Below are positions 15,273 to 24,657 of a DNA stretch of 44,131 bases, piece by piece. Location of the stretch: positions 141,633 through 185,763 of the forward strand of contig DJRF01000013.1 in NCBI GenBank assembly GCA_002437725.1, given 5' to 3'. The translations under genes were made by a program, and so were the position numbers. Below the pieces are notes generated by a model. The model was given only the letters and a program-made list of their open reading frames with translations, was not told the DNA's origin and made no database searches. Positions within the stretch are counted from its first letter, which is position 1; each line of letters starts with the position of its first letter. This stretch comes from Treponema sp. UBA6367 (GTDB taxonomy: Bacteria > Spirochaetota > Spirochaetia > Treponematales > Treponemataceae).

Positions 15273-17788
15273 TAATCTTTATTCTCAGGAACAACATCCA
15301 GTCCCACAAGATAATCAGGTTCTGTTATTTTTACCACCTTTACACCTGTAGAGCCAGTGCCTTGTTCATTTATAGTATTTGTATTAACCCTTAAAGTTTT
15401 TCCGTGACTTGTCATACAAACAATTTCGTCTTTATCTTTTACAGAAAGAACTCCTATTATTTCTCCACGTTCTTCTATATTACCAAATATTCGCTGACCG
15501 CCAGTACCTCTTCCGTGTGGATTAAAATCTTCAAAGCGAACTCGTTTTCCATAACCTTTTTCTGTTAATAGTAAAACTTTTTCTCCATTTACAACCTTTA
15601 CTACTCCAGAAATTTCATCGCCTTCAGAAAGTTTCATTCCTTTTATACCGCTGCTAGCTCGTCCCATGCAGCGAACATCTTTTTCGCTAAAACGCAAAGC
15701 TTTTCCACGACGAGTTACAAGAAGAACTTCTGAATCTCCATCGGTTGGAATTGCGCTTATAAGTTTATCTCCATCACGCAACTTAAGGCCAATAATACCT
15801 CTTGTCTTTGCATTAGAAAATTCAGATGTTTGAACTTTTTTTACAATTCCGTTGGAAGTTGTCATAAATAAATATTGGTCTTCACGGAATTCACGCAAAG
15901 TTACAACTGTTGTAATTTCTTCATCTGCACCAATTGCAATCAAACTTTTAATATTTGTGCCACGTGCATTTTTAGAAGATTCCGGAATTTCATGGACTTT
16001 TATCCAATATGCTTTTCCGATATTTGTCACAAACAAAATATGATCATGAGTTGAGCCAATAAAAAGCTGGCTAACATAATCGTCCTCAACAAGAGAAGCA
16101 CTGTTACTTCCAGTTCCTCCCCTACTCTGCTTTTTATATTGAGTTACAGAAATTCGTTTCATATAACCAAGTTTAGAAATCATGACAACCATGTCTTCTT
16201 CCTTAATCATATCTTCAACGTTTATCTGTTCAACTTCATCAGCAACAATATCCGTTCGGCGGTCGTCTCCGTATTTTTCTGCAAGTTTATTAACATCTTC
16301 TTTTATAAGATTTAAAATCTTTTCATGATGTTCCAATAAATCTTGTAAATAATCTATCCAAGCCTGAAGCTCTTTTATTTCTTTTTGCAAATCTTCAATT
16401 TGCAAATGAGTAAGACGCTTAAGCTGCATATCAACTATAGCTTGTGCCTGCTCATCATCAAAATTAAAACGTTTTTCAAGAGAAAGTTTTGCAATTTCTG
16501 TTGTTTCACTTCCGCGAATAATTTTTATTACTTCATCAATATTATTGATTGCCGTAATCAATGCTTCCAAAATATGCATTCGATGTTTTGCAACTTTTAA
16601 ATCATAAATTGTGCGGCGGGTAATTACTTCATCACGATGAGAAACATAATGACCAATAAGTTGTTTTAAATTTAAAACTTCTGGTTTTAAATAAATCGCA
16701 GGAAGAGTTAAATATCCAGGTTCATCATAACGAGGAGGAACTCCTTCTTTTTCCTTAGGAACGAGTGCAAGGTTTATTATACCAAAATTTGACTGCAAGT
16801 CTGTTTTTGCAAAAAGCTGGTTCAGCACAAGTTTTGTGACTGTACCTTTTTTTAGTTCAACTACAAGACGCATTCCATCTGTGTCTGAAGATTCATCGTT
16901 TGCATCTACAATACCGTCAATTATTTTATTTTCTTTTAAATCATTAATTTTTTTAATGATAGTTGTTGTATTTACACCATAAGGAACTTCTGTAAATACA
17001 ATTTTTTCACGACCTTTTTTATCTGTTTCAATTGTAAACTTTGAACGAATTGTTACTCTTCCACGACCAGTTCTATAAGCTTTTTTAATACCATCTCGAC
17101 CATAAATGATTCCGCCTGTTGGAAAGTCAGGACCTTTTATGTATTTCATCAATTCGTCAATTGAAATTTCAGGATTGTCGATATAAGCACAAATTGCAGC
17201 CGCTACTTCCCGAAGGTTATGAGTAGGCATATTTGTTGCCATGCCGACTGCAATTCCTGTTGTACCGTTACAAAGCAAGAAAGGAAATGAGCCTGGAAGA
17301 ACAGCAGGTTCTTTTGTTGTGTCGTCAAAGTTTGGAACCATATCAACGGTATTTTTAGAAATGTCGGAAACCATTTCTTCCGTGATTTTAGACATTTTTG
17401 CTTCGGTATAACGGTATGCAGCCGGGGGGTCTCCTCCAATTGAACCAAAGTTTCCTTGAGGAATTACTGTTGTGTAACGCTGTGCGAAATTTTGTCCAAG
17501 CCTAACAAGAGCATCGTAAACAGAAGCATCTCCATGTGGATGGTAATGACCAAGAACTTCACCAACAATTGTGGCGCATTTTTTTGTTTTTCCGCCAGAA
17601 TCAAGATGAAGAGTATCCATCGCATACATAATTCTTCGGTGAACAGGTTTTAATCCGTCACGAACATCCGGCAATGCTCGCTGTACAATTACCGACATTG
17701 AATAATCGATATATGCTTTTTTTACTTCTTCTTCAATTGGAATTTTTATTAAAGTTCCGCCTTCCGCGGTTTTTATCTGTTCTAACAT
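15272..17788 (-). CDS. gyrA: DNA gyrase subunit A
   Basis: 838 residues. GyrA cleaves and rejoins DNA in the A2B2 gyrase that introduces negative supercoils. The breakage-reunion domain contains the catalytic Tyr at Y127 in YRYTEA, preceded by the quinolone region HPHGDASVYDALVRLGQNF (84-102). The C-terminal beta-pinwheel carries repeated blades and a GyrA-box-like QSRGGTG. At the position of E. coli Ser83 this protein has Ala88, with Ser89 next, as in naturally less quinolone-sensitive bacteria. It lies 114 bp downstream of gyrB on the same strand; the gap holds two inverted palindromic repeats. The start is preceded by a weak GGAAAT. Confidence 0.97.
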   Translation of the reverse strand: MLEQIKTAEGGTLIKIPIEEEVKKAYIDYSMSVIVQRALPDVRDGLKPVHRRIMYAMDTLHLDSGGKTKKCATIVGEVLGHYHPHGDASVYDALVRLGQNFAQRYTTVIPQGNFGSIGGDPPAAYRYTEAKMSKITEEMVSDISKNTVDMVPNFDDTTKEPAVLPGSFPFLLCNGTTGIAVGMATNMPTHNLREVAAAICAYIDNPEISIDELMKYIKGPDFPTGGIIYGRDGIKKAYRTGRGRVTIRSKFTIETDKKGREKIVFTEVPYGVNTTTIIKKINDLKENKIIDGIVDANDESSDTDGMRLVVELKKGTVTKLVLNQLFAKTDLQSNFGIINLALVPKEKEGVPPRYDEPGYLTLPAIYLKPEVLNLKQLIGHYVSHRDEVITRRTIYDLKVAKHRMHILEALITAINNIDEVIKIIRGSETTEIAKLSLEKRFNFDDEQAQAIVDMQLKRLTHLQIEDLQKEIKELQAWIDYLQDLLEHHEKILNLIKEDVNKLAEKYGDDRRTDIVADEVEQINVEDMIKEEDMVVMISKLGYMKRISVTQYKKQSRGGTGSNSASLVEDDYVSQLFIGSTHDHILFVTNIGKAYWIKVHEIPESSKNARGTNIKSLIAIGADEEITTVVTLREFREDQYLFMTTSNGIVKKVQTSEFSNAKTRGIIGLKLRDGDKLISAIPTDGDSEVLLVTRRGKALRFSEKDVRCMGRASSGIKGMKLSEGDEISGVVKVVNGEKVLLLTEKGYGKRVRFEDFNPHGRGTGGQRIFGNIEERGEIIGVLSVKDKDEIVCMTSHGKTLRVNTNTINEQGTGSTGVKVVKITEPDYLVGLDVVPENKD

Positions 17789-17806
17789 TTATGATTTCCG
17801 TTTATT

Positions 17807-17871
17807 GGTCATTGAGCTTGTCAAAATGACCTTTTTAATTTTTAAGAAGTGGCTTCAACAAGCTCAACCAC
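17807..17871. repeat. Pair of inverted palindromic repeats between gyrB and gyrA
   Basis: Unit 1 (17807-17831) is a hairpin with arms GGTCATT and AATGACC around a GAGCTTGTC core. Unit 2 (17849-17871) has arms GTGGCTTCAAC and its near-complement. The units share TTGAGCTTGT in opposite orientation (17813-17822 and 17858-17867), so they can also pair with each other. They resemble the dispersed GAGCTTGTCGAA palindromes found in many genomes. Confidence 0.6.
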
Positions 17872-17902
17872 CAAAATATCTTAAGATTTTTCAGAGATTC
17901 CC

Positions 17903-19864
17903 TTAAATATCCAAATTAGCATAGCTTGAATTTGTTTCTATAAACTCACGGCGAGGCTCTACTTCTTCACCCATGCAGACGCTAAAAATCTTGTCAGCAG
18001 CTTCTGCATCTGGAATTGTAACAACCCTCATGTGACGGTGGGCTGGATCCATTGTTGTTTCTCGAAGCTGTTTTCCATCCATTTCACCAAGACCTTTATA
18101 GCGCTGAACATCTGCTTTGTTACGGTTTTCACCAAGCTCCATAAGAGCATTATCTCTTTCCTGATCTGAATAACAATAAACAGGATCTTTTTTACCAAGC
18201 TGAACTTTAAATAGTGGAGGCATCGCAAGATATACATATCCGTTTTCAATAAGCTGCGGCATATACCTAAAGAAAAACGTTAAAAGCAAAGTTCTGATGT
18301 GAGAACCGTCAACATCGGCATCCGCCATGATTATAATTTTATGGTATCGAAGTTTTTCTATATTAAAGTCTTTTCCAAAACCTGTTCCAAGAGTATTGAT
18401 TATAGGTTCAAGTTTTTCATTGCTCATAACTTTATCTGCAGTAACTTTTTCTACATTCAACATTTTTCCCCAAAGAGGCAAAATCGCTTGAGTTTTTGCA
18501 TCACGTCCCGCTTTTGCAGAACCGCCGGCAGAATCTCCTTCGACAATGTAAACTTCACAAATTTCAGGGTTATCTTTTATTGAACAGTCTGAAAGTTTTT
18601 CAGGTTTTTTAAAACCGCTTAAACCAGACTTTTTACGGCTTGCGTCCTTTGCTTTTCTAGCAGCAATTCTTGCAGTTGCTTCTCCAACAGCTTTTTCAAG
18701 GACTTTTTCTACAACGTGCGGATTTTGTTCAAAGAAGATAGTAAGTTTTTCTTTTACAAGAGAATCAACTATTCCTCTAACTTCAGGATTTCCAAGTTTA
18801 TCTTTTGTTTGACCTACAAATTCCGGTTCAGGAACTTTCATTGAAAGAACTGCAACAAGTCCGGCTTTTACGTCATCTCCATTTATTTTTTCGTAAGGGT
18901 CTTCTTTTGAATCTAATTTGCCTTCTTTTTTAGGCATTTTTTTCTTAATTTTTTCATTTGAATCAAGAAATTTAGATATAACAAAAAGAAGCGCCGATTT
19001 AAATCCATCAAGATGAGTTCCACCGTCTGTTGTTCTAATGTCGTTCACATAAGTGTGAATGTTTTCAGAATAAGTTTCGTTGTATTGAAAAGAAAGTTCT
19101 GTAATAACATCATCTTTTTCACCAGTAATATAAATTGGTTCGTCTGGATATTTAAATTTTGCCTTAGAATTAATTTCATTTACGTAGTGAACAATACCAC
19201 CTTCGTATTTAAGAACTTCTTCTTTAGGATTTTCAAGGCGTTCATCGCGAAAAACAATTGTTATTCCGCTGTTCAAAAAAGCAAGTTCTTTTAAACGCTG
19301 AATAAGAATGTCCCAATCATGAGTTGTTACAGTAAAAATTGTTGAATCGGGTTTCCATCGAATCGTTGTTCCGTGAACCGAAGAATCAATATCGCCTATT
19401 TTTTCAACTTTTGTTATTGGAACACCACGCGCATATTTCTGCTGATAAATATGACCATCTCGTTTTACAGTTGCTTCCATCCAAACAGAAAGTGCGTTTA
19501 CACAGGAAACACCGACACCGTGCAAACCTCCGGAAACTTTGTAAGAACCTTTGTCAAATTTTCCACCAGCATGAAGCCGGGTAAGAACAAGTTCCAATGC
19601 AGAAATATGTTCTGTAGGATGAATATCAACAGGAATTCCGCGTCCATTGTCTTCTACGCGAACTACATCATCTTTTTCAAGAGCAACAACAATTTTATCG
19701 CAATAGCCAGCCATTGCCTCGTCAATAGAATTGTCAACAGTTTCATAAACAAGATGATGAAGACCTCCTGGACCTGTAGAACCAATGTACATTCCAGGAC
19801 GTTTTCTTACAGCTTCAAGTCCTTTTAAAACTTGAATATTACTTGCACCATATTCTGCAGCCAT
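17903..19864 (-). CDS. gyrB: DNA gyrase subunit B
   Basis: 653 residues; the ATPase subunit of gyrase. The GHKL domain shows E41 in ETVDNSIDEA, EDNGRGIP (71-78) and GGLHGVGVSCVNALS. It is followed by the transducer domain and the TOPRIM domain with EGDSAGGSAK (E442) and DADVDGSHI. The C-terminal RYKGLGEM and REFIETNS are typical. The start is supported by AGGGA with a 7-nt spacing. A TATAAT on the minus strand (19933-19938) is a probable -10 box, with only a weak -35. It diverges from dnaA across 145 bp. Confidence 0.97.
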   Translation of the reverse strand: MAAEYGASNIQVLKGLEAVRKRPGMYIGSTGPGGLHHLVYETVDNSIDEAMAGYCDKIVVALEKDDVVRVEDNGRGIPVDIHPTEHISALELVLTRLHAGGKFDKGSYKVSGGLHGVGVSCVNALSVWMEATVKRDGHIYQQKYARGVPITKVEKIGDIDSSVHGTTIRWKPDSTIFTVTTHDWDILIQRLKELAFLNSGITIVFRDERLENPKEEVLKYEGGIVHYVNEINSKAKFKYPDEPIYITGEKDDVITELSFQYNETYSENIHTYVNDIRTTDGGTHLDGFKSALLFVISKFLDSNEKIKKKMPKKEGKLDSKEDPYEKINGDDVKAGLVAVLSMKVPEPEFVGQTKDKLGNPEVRGIVDSLVKEKLTIFFEQNPHVVEKVLEKAVGEATARIAARKAKDASRKKSGLSGFKKPEKLSDCSIKDNPEICEVYIVEGDSAGGSAKAGRDAKTQAILPLWGKMLNVEKVTADKVMSNEKLEPIINTLGTGFGKDFNIEKLRYHKIIIMADADVDGSHIRTLLLTFFFRYMPQLIENGYVYLAMPPLFKVQLGKKDPVYCYSDQERDNALMELGENRNKADVQRYKGLGEMDGKQLRETTMDPAHRHMRVVTIPDAEAADKIFSVCMGEEVEPRREFIETNSSYANLDI

Positions 19865-19971
19865 TATTTTTCCCTGATTTTAATAAATTTAGAAAAGTTC
19901 AGAACAAAAAAATTATTTGAAATTCTTTCGCTATTATAGAAAATAAGCGACTATTTCAGAGTATACTTATA

Positions 19972-20009
19972 TTGAAAAAAAAAGTAAAGGCAGTTTATAA
20001 TCTGTGAAT
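19972..20009 (+). promoter_or_regulatory. dnaA promoter, near-leaderless
   Basis: TTGAAA (19972-19977), an 18-bp spacer, then TATAAT (19996-20001). The ATG at 20010 follows after 8 nt and there is no Shine-Dalgarno, so the transcript probably starts at or next to the start codon. Confidence 0.6.
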
Positions 20010-21437
20010 ATGAGTGATAATAATTTAAAAGAGATTTGGAATATTTCCATGTCTCAAATTGAAAAAGAATACAAAGAAAAAGGACAAGAAGATCAGTTTA
20101 AACTTTGGTTTAATGTGGAATATGTTGAAGATAACATAAAAGAAATAACTGTAAACGTTCCTTCATCTTTTATGTGGCAAACCATGGTTTCTAAAGGAAA
20201 TATAGGAATCATAAAGGAAAAAATTAAGCAAATATCTGGACTTCCTCAAATAGAAATAAAACCTCTCATAAAAGAAGAATCTGTTATAAAAGATTACGAA
20301 AAAGATGAATTTCAAAAAAAAGAAGCTTTAACTCAAAAAGTAGTTTCTAACACTCCAATTATTAAAAAAGAACAAAAAAATCAGAATTCAATGTTTTCAA
20401 GTTTAAAGACATCTCAGACATTTGAAAATTTTGTTACAAGAGAAGGAAGCGCAAGTAATTTTGCTTACAAAGTTTCACTTTCTATTGCTAATAATCCTGG
20501 AGAAAAAGCAAATCCTTTATTCATATACGGAGGAGTAGGACTTGGAAAAACTCACCTTATGAATGCAATTGGAAACAAAATAAATGAAATAAGCAATTTT
20601 TCAAAAAAAATATATTACATTCAGGCAGAATCTTTTTTAAATGAATTTACAGCATCTATAACAACAGGCACTCAAGAAAAGTTTAAAAAAAAGTATAGAC
20701 ACTTGGATGCTCTTTTAATAGACGATATTCAATTTTTACAAGGAAAAACAAGCACACAAGAAGAGCTTTTTTACACATTCGAAGAGCTTCACAAAAATCA
20801 TGCTCAAATGGTATTCACGTGTGACCGCCCCATAAGCGAAGTTGAAAATATGACGGACAGGCTTGTAAGTCGCTTAGGTTCTGGAATGTGTCTTGACCTT
20901 CAACCTCCTGATTTTGAAACAAGAAAAGCTATTATTTACAAAAAACTAGAAAATTCTAACAAATCTCTTCCTGAAGAAGTAATTGATTTTATTGCTCAGA
21001 ATATTGATACCAATATAAGAGATTTGGAATCCGCTCTCAATAAAATTCTAGCATACACAGAATTTGTAAATCCTTCTATAACTATAGAAATTGCACAAGA
21101 ACAGCTTTCGGGATTATACAACTCTCCAGATGCAGGAAATGTTTCTGTACCAAATATTCAAAAAATAGTTGCCGAAAAATATGGAATTTCTGTTTCTGAT
21201 TTAAAAAGCAAAAACAGATCAAAAAAATTTTACGTTCCACGTTCCATAGCTATTTATATTTCAAAAGAAATGACAGAATACACTTATACAGAAATAGGTT
21301 ATGAATTTGGTGGAAAAGACCATTCTACAGTAATGCACGCTTATAACGATGTATGTGAAAAAGTAAAAATAGATTCTTCTTTAAAATCTAAAATAAAACA
21401 CATAATGGAAGAAGTTAAAAAATTTAAAAATCAATAA
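20010..21437 (+). CDS. dnaA: Chromosomal replication initiator DnaA
   Basis: 475 residues. Domain I (about 1-85, interaction with helicase and regulators), a short Lys-rich linker, the AAA+ domain III with Walker A GGVGLGKTH (174-182) and Walker B LLIDDIQFL, and the DNA-binding domain IV with the DnaA signature EFGGKDHSTVMHA near the C-terminus. A GTG at 20004 would add two residues, but it lies 2 nt after the -10 box and could not be on an mRNA made from that promoter, so ATG 20010 is chosen. The TAA stop is also the first three bases of a solo inverted-repeat terminus. First gene of the dnaA-dnaN-recF-DUF721 cluster. Confidence 0.97.
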   Translation: MSDNNLKEIWNISMSQIEKEYKEKGQEDQFKLWFNVEYVEDNIKEITVNVPSSFMWQTMVSKGNIGIIKEKIKQISGLPQIEIKPLIKEESVIKDYEKDEFQKKEALTQKVVSNTPIIKKEQKNQNSMFSSLKTSQTFENFVTREGSASNFAYKVSLSIANNPGEKANPLFIYGGVGLGKTHLMNAIGNKINEISNFSKKIYYIQAESFLNEFTASITTGTQEKFKKKYRHLDALLIDDIQFLQGKTSTQEELFYTFEELHKNHAQMVFTCDRPISEVENMTDRLVSRLGSGMCLDLQPPDFETRKAIIYKKLENSNKSLPEEVIDFIAQNIDTNIRDLESALNKILAYTEFVNPSITIEIAQEQLSGLYNSPDAGNVSVPNIQKIVAEKYGISVSDLKSKNRSKKFYVPRSIAIYISKEMTEYTYTEIGYEFGGKDHSTVMHAYNDVCEKVKIDSSLKSKIKHIMEEVKKFKNQ

Positions 21438-21453
21438 AAACTCGACTTTAGAG
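21435..21453. repeat. Solo terminus of the inverted-repeat element at the dnaA stop
   Basis: TAAAAACTCGACTTT matches the right end of copy D base for base; the dnaA stop TAA is its first triplet. No other part of the element is present. Confidence 0.6.
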
Positions 21454-21684
21454 TTGATAATATGATAAAATATTGTGGATAAGTTGTTTATATTCTTGAT
21501 TTTATAAAGAAAATGTTTATTTGTTTATAAAATGTTAATAAAATGTATATTTTTATAAACACTTCAAATCCTTATAAAATAAGAATTTATATATCTTTTC
21601 CACTTTAAACACTGTACTATTACTATCATTACTAAATTTATAAATTTAATAAATTTAAGTAAGAAGTTATTTTTGGAGGAATAC
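21438..21684. other. dnaA-dnaN spacer with one DnaA box
   Basis: A 247-bp AT-rich spacer. It holds one consensus DnaA box on the minus strand (TGTGGATAA, 21474-21482) followed by A/T-only stretches that could unwind easily. It is a classical oriC location, but only one strong box is visible against five in the 13.6-14.8 kb region. The dnaN promoter should be here; I cannot fix it. Confidence 0.55.
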
Positions 21685-22788
21685 ATGAAATTTTCATTTG
21701 ATAGAGATGCTATGATAAAAGAAATATGCATAGCCCAGGAAATTATATCTAATAAGAATCCTGTTTCTATTCTTTCTAATGTTCTTTTAATAGCTGAAAA
21801 CAATACTTTGACTATAAAAGCAACAGATACTTCTGTAAACTTCATAACTCAAATACCTGTAGAAGTTGTAGAAGAAGGAAGCGTTACAATTTTTTGTGAT
21901 AAATTTATGAGTATACTTTCTTCATCTCCTGCAGGTGAAATAGAATTTTATAATGAAGATATAAATGTAACTATAAAGCCGGTTGCTAAAAAAATAAAAT
22001 TTCAATTAAAAAGCATTTCAAGTGAAAAATTTGTAGATATTCCTAAAGCTGTAGACGTACCTTTCTTTGAAGTTCCTTCAAAAGAATTTAAAGAAATGAT
22101 AAAACAAACTATTTTTTCTGTTTCTGATGATCCTAATCGCTATTTTATGACGGGCGTTTATTTTACAAAAAAAGATGACAAATTTGTAATGGTTTCTACA
22201 GATGCAAAAAGACTTTCTTACTGTGAAAAATCAATTTCCACAAGCTTAGATTTTTCTTCATCAATAGTTCCTACTAAAATTTTAAAGTGTATTTTAAAAA
22301 ATGCCCCAGATGAAGGTAATATTTTTCTTTCTATTGTAGACAAACTTATATTCGTAAAGTTTGGAAATTACGAATTTTCTTCTAAACTTCTTGAAGGACA
22401 GTTTCCTAATTATCAAAAAGTTATTCCAGAAAATCAAGCTTTTAATTTTGCAGTAAGCAAAGTTGATTTAGAAGCTGCCTTAAAAAGAATTGACATAATG
22501 GTTGATAAAAAAGCAAGCAGAATTATATTTAATATAGTTCCGGGAACTCTTACGCTTTATTCACCTGAATCAGAATTAGGAAAAGCTGATGAAGAAATTC
22601 CTTGCAGATACGATGATAAAGAAATCACAATAGCACTTAATAGCCGCTACGTTTCTGAACCTCTTAAAACCATCGACACAGAATATGTAGTATTCGAATT
22701 TACAGAAGCTATGAAGGCTATTACTATAAGACCTGAACCAGCAGAAGATTTTTTTCACATTGTAATGCCAATGAATCTTGTAAACTAA
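21685..22788 (+). CDS. dnaN: DNA polymerase III beta subunit (sliding clamp)
   Basis: 367 residues, the usual clamp length, formed of three similar domains (MKFSFDRDAMIKEICIAQEI opens domain 1). It ends HIVMPMNLVN, like the conserved clamp terminus. The ring-shaped dimer tethers the replicase to DNA. The ATG at 21685 is fixed by GGAGGA at 21675-21680; an in-frame TTG at 21673 lies inside that site and is not the start. recF follows after 3 bp. Confidence 0.97.
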   Translation: MKFSFDRDAMIKEICIAQEIISNKNPVSILSNVLLIAENNTLTIKATDTSVNFITQIPVEVVEEGSVTIFCDKFMSILSSSPAGEIEFYNEDINVTIKPVAKKIKFQLKSISSEKFVDIPKAVDVPFFEVPSKEFKEMIKQTIFSVSDDPNRYFMTGVYFTKKDDKFVMVSTDAKRLSYCEKSISTSLDFSSSIVPTKILKCILKNAPDEGNIFLSIVDKLIFVKFGNYEFSSKLLEGQFPNYQKVIPENQAFNFAVSKVDLEAALKRIDIMVDKKASRIIFNIVPGTLTLYSPESELGKADEEIPCRYDDKEITIALNSRYVSEPLKTIDTEYVVFEFTEAMKAITIRPEPAEDFFHIVMPMNLVN

Positions 22789-22791
22789 ATT

Positions 22792-23895
22792 ATGCCCTTT
22801 CTTAATTTGTCTCTTTGCAATTTTCGCAATTTAAAAAATGACAAAATAGATCTTTTTTCAAAAGAGATTTATTTTGTTGGCGAAAATGGCCAAGGAAAAA
22901 GCAATCTTTTAGAATCTCTTTACTATACTGCCTATGGTTCTTCTTTTAGAACTCATTTAGATTCTCAGTTGATAAAAAAAGGAGAAGAAGGTTTTTCTTT
23001 ATTCAGTTTTTATAAAAATGATGAAAGCGAAAATTCTCAGCAAATAAGAATTTTTTATGATAAAGGAAAAAAAACAATAGAAAAAAATGGTAAAAAAGTT
23101 CATGACAGAAAAGAAATTATAAATACAATACCGTGTGTTCTTTTTTGTCATAGCGATTTAAAATTTGCCACAGGAGAACCAGAATTTAGGCGTTTTTTTT
23201 TAGATCAATCTCTTACAATGTATGATTCTTTGTATATAGATGATTTAAGAAATTACAGAAAAATATTAAAAAGCAGAAATCTGATTTTAAAAGAATTTAA
23301 ATATGAAATGTTAGATATTTACGATATGCAATTAGCCCAAAAAGGAATTGAAATTCAGCGAAAAAGAAAAAATGCTATTTTTCAGTTCAATGAAATTTTT
23401 GGAAAACTTTATGAATCAGTTTCAGGTATTGAAGGTCTTCAAATAAAATATTGTCCTTCTTGGAAAAAAAAATCAGCAGAACAAAATATTGTTCCATCAA
23501 TTGATGAAGTAGTTCAATTTCTGAATGAAAAAAGAGATCAAGATAAAATAATGAACACTACACTTTCTGGACCTCATAGGGATAAAATAATTTTTGAAAA
23601 AGATGGAAACCAATTTATAAATACAGCTTCTACAGGTCAGTGCAGGCTTATTTCTCTTGTTTTAAGAGTTTGTCAGGCTATTTATTACAACAGAATAACA
23701 AGAATAAAACCTGTTCTTCTTATGGATGATGTAATGCTTGAGTTAGATCCTGAAAAAAGACAAAAATTTACGGAATTTCTTCCAGAATATGATCAACTTT
23801 TTTGTACTTTTCTACCAGGAGAACCTTATGAAAGATATAAAAAAGATACTACAAGAATTTATAGTTTAAAATCTGGGGAATGGAATGAACTTTAA
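22792..23895 (+). CDS. recF: DNA repair protein RecF
   Basis: 367 residues. An SMC-like ATPase that helps load RecA at gapped DNA. Walker A is GENGQGKSN (30-38), the ABC signature region is NTASTGQCR, and the Walker B region is PVLLMDDVMLELD. It starts 3 bp after dnaN without its own Shine-Dalgarno, so translation is probably coupled. It overlaps the next gene by 11 bp. Confidence 0.95.
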   Translation: MPFLNLSLCNFRNLKNDKIDLFSKEIYFVGENGQGKSNLLESLYYTAYGSSFRTHLDSQLIKKGEEGFSLFSFYKNDESENSQQIRIFYDKGKKTIEKNGKKVHDRKEIINTIPCVLFCHSDLKFATGEPEFRRFFLDQSLTMYDSLYIDDLRNYRKILKSRNLILKEFKYEMLDIYDMQLAQKGIEIQRKRKNAIFQFNEIFGKLYESVSGIEGLQIKYCPSWKKKSAEQNIVPSIDEVVQFLNEKRDQDKIMNTTLSGPHRDKIIFEKDGNQFINTASTGQCRLISLVLRVCQAIYYNRITRIKPVLLMDDVMLELDPEKRQKFTEFLPEYDQLFCTFLPGEPYERYKKDTTRIYSLKSGEWNEL

Positions 23896-24412
23896 TGAAA
23901 TAATTTCCTGTCAAAATATGATTTTAAAAACTTTTTCAAATATAGAAAAAAGTACTTATGAAAAAAATAATAAACTTTTAAGTGTTTGGAAAAAAGTTGT
24001 TACTAAAGTTAATGGATGTGGTCAAAATCTTTATGAACACACTTCAATTTTAGACGTGAAAAATGGAATTCTTATTGTGGAAACAGATCATCCAGGTTGG
24101 AGTCAGCTTCTTCAAATGAATTCTAAATTTATTTTAAAAGGACTTCAAATGTATCTTCCAGAAATAAAAATAAATTCTCTTGCTTATAGAATAAAAAAAG
24201 CGAACGATATTTCTTGTCCCGTAGATTATGATTCTATTATTAAAAAAGAAAAAATCCGTATGGAAGAAAAAATGAAGGAAGAATCTGAAAAAATTGAAAA
24301 ATTTGAGGAAAATTCAAAAAAAGAGGAAAAAAATATTGAATTGCCTCCTGAATTAAAAGATAAATTTGATAGTATAAGAAAAAGTCTGTTGACCAAAAAT
24401 CAAAATAAATGA
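23885..24412 (+). CDS. DUF721 (DciA-like) protein
   Basis: 175 residues. The N-terminal 110 residues show the DUF721 pattern (LLSVWKKVV near the start, LIVETDHPGWSQLLQMNSK in the middle). This fold is shared with DciA, the replicative-helicase loader of bacteria lacking DnaC/DnaI. The rest is a highly charged Lys/Glu tail, probably flexible or coiled. Its place directly after recF matches the corresponding gene in Treponema pallidum, as I recall. I infer a role in helicase loading; direct evidence is lacking for spirochaetes. Confidence 0.85.
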   Translation: MNFNEIISCQNMILKTFSNIEKSTYEKNNKLLSVWKKVVTKVNGCGQNLYEHTSILDVKNGILIVETDHPGWSQLLQMNSKFILKGLQMYLPEIKINSLAYRIKKANDISCPVDYDSIIKKEKIRMEEKMKEESEKIEKFEENSKKEEKNIELPPELKDKFDSIRKSLLTKNQNK

Positions 24413-24489
24413 TATATTTTTTTACTACAATTTGATATTTTATAAACTGTTTAAAATATAAGAAATTAATTTAAAGGAGTATTGTACTT

Positions 24490-24645
24490 ATGTTACGTAC
24501 ATATCAACCAAGTAAAGTTAAAAGAAATAGAAAATTTGGTTTTAGAGCTAGAATGGCTACAAAAGGTGGAAGAAAAGTTCTTGCGCGCAGACGTGCTAAA
24601 GGAAGAGCTAAACTTTCTATATCTGATGAAAAGAAACCTTATTGA
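24490..24645 (+). CDS. rpmH: Ribosomal protein L34
   Basis: 51 residues, beginning MLRTYQPSKVKRNRKFGFRA with GGRKVLARRRAKGR following: the complete L34 signature. The acidic/basic tail LSISDEKKPY makes it a few residues longer than the usual 44-46, as I recall for Treponema. The start is supported by AAAGGAG at 24473-24479. It lies directly before rnpA, the normal bacterial arrangement. Confidence 0.97.
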   Translation: MLRTYQPSKVKRNRKFGFRARMATKGGRKVLARRRAKGRAKLSISDEKKPY

Positions 24646-24657
24646 TATTAACTAGGG

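Noticed and set aside
19373..19828. 151-residue frame antisense to gyrB
   Set aside because: Lies wholly inside the well-conserved GHKL domain of gyrB and has no independent support.
21673..21684. TTG as dnaN start
   Set aside because: It overlaps the GGAGGA ribosome site of the ATG at 21685.
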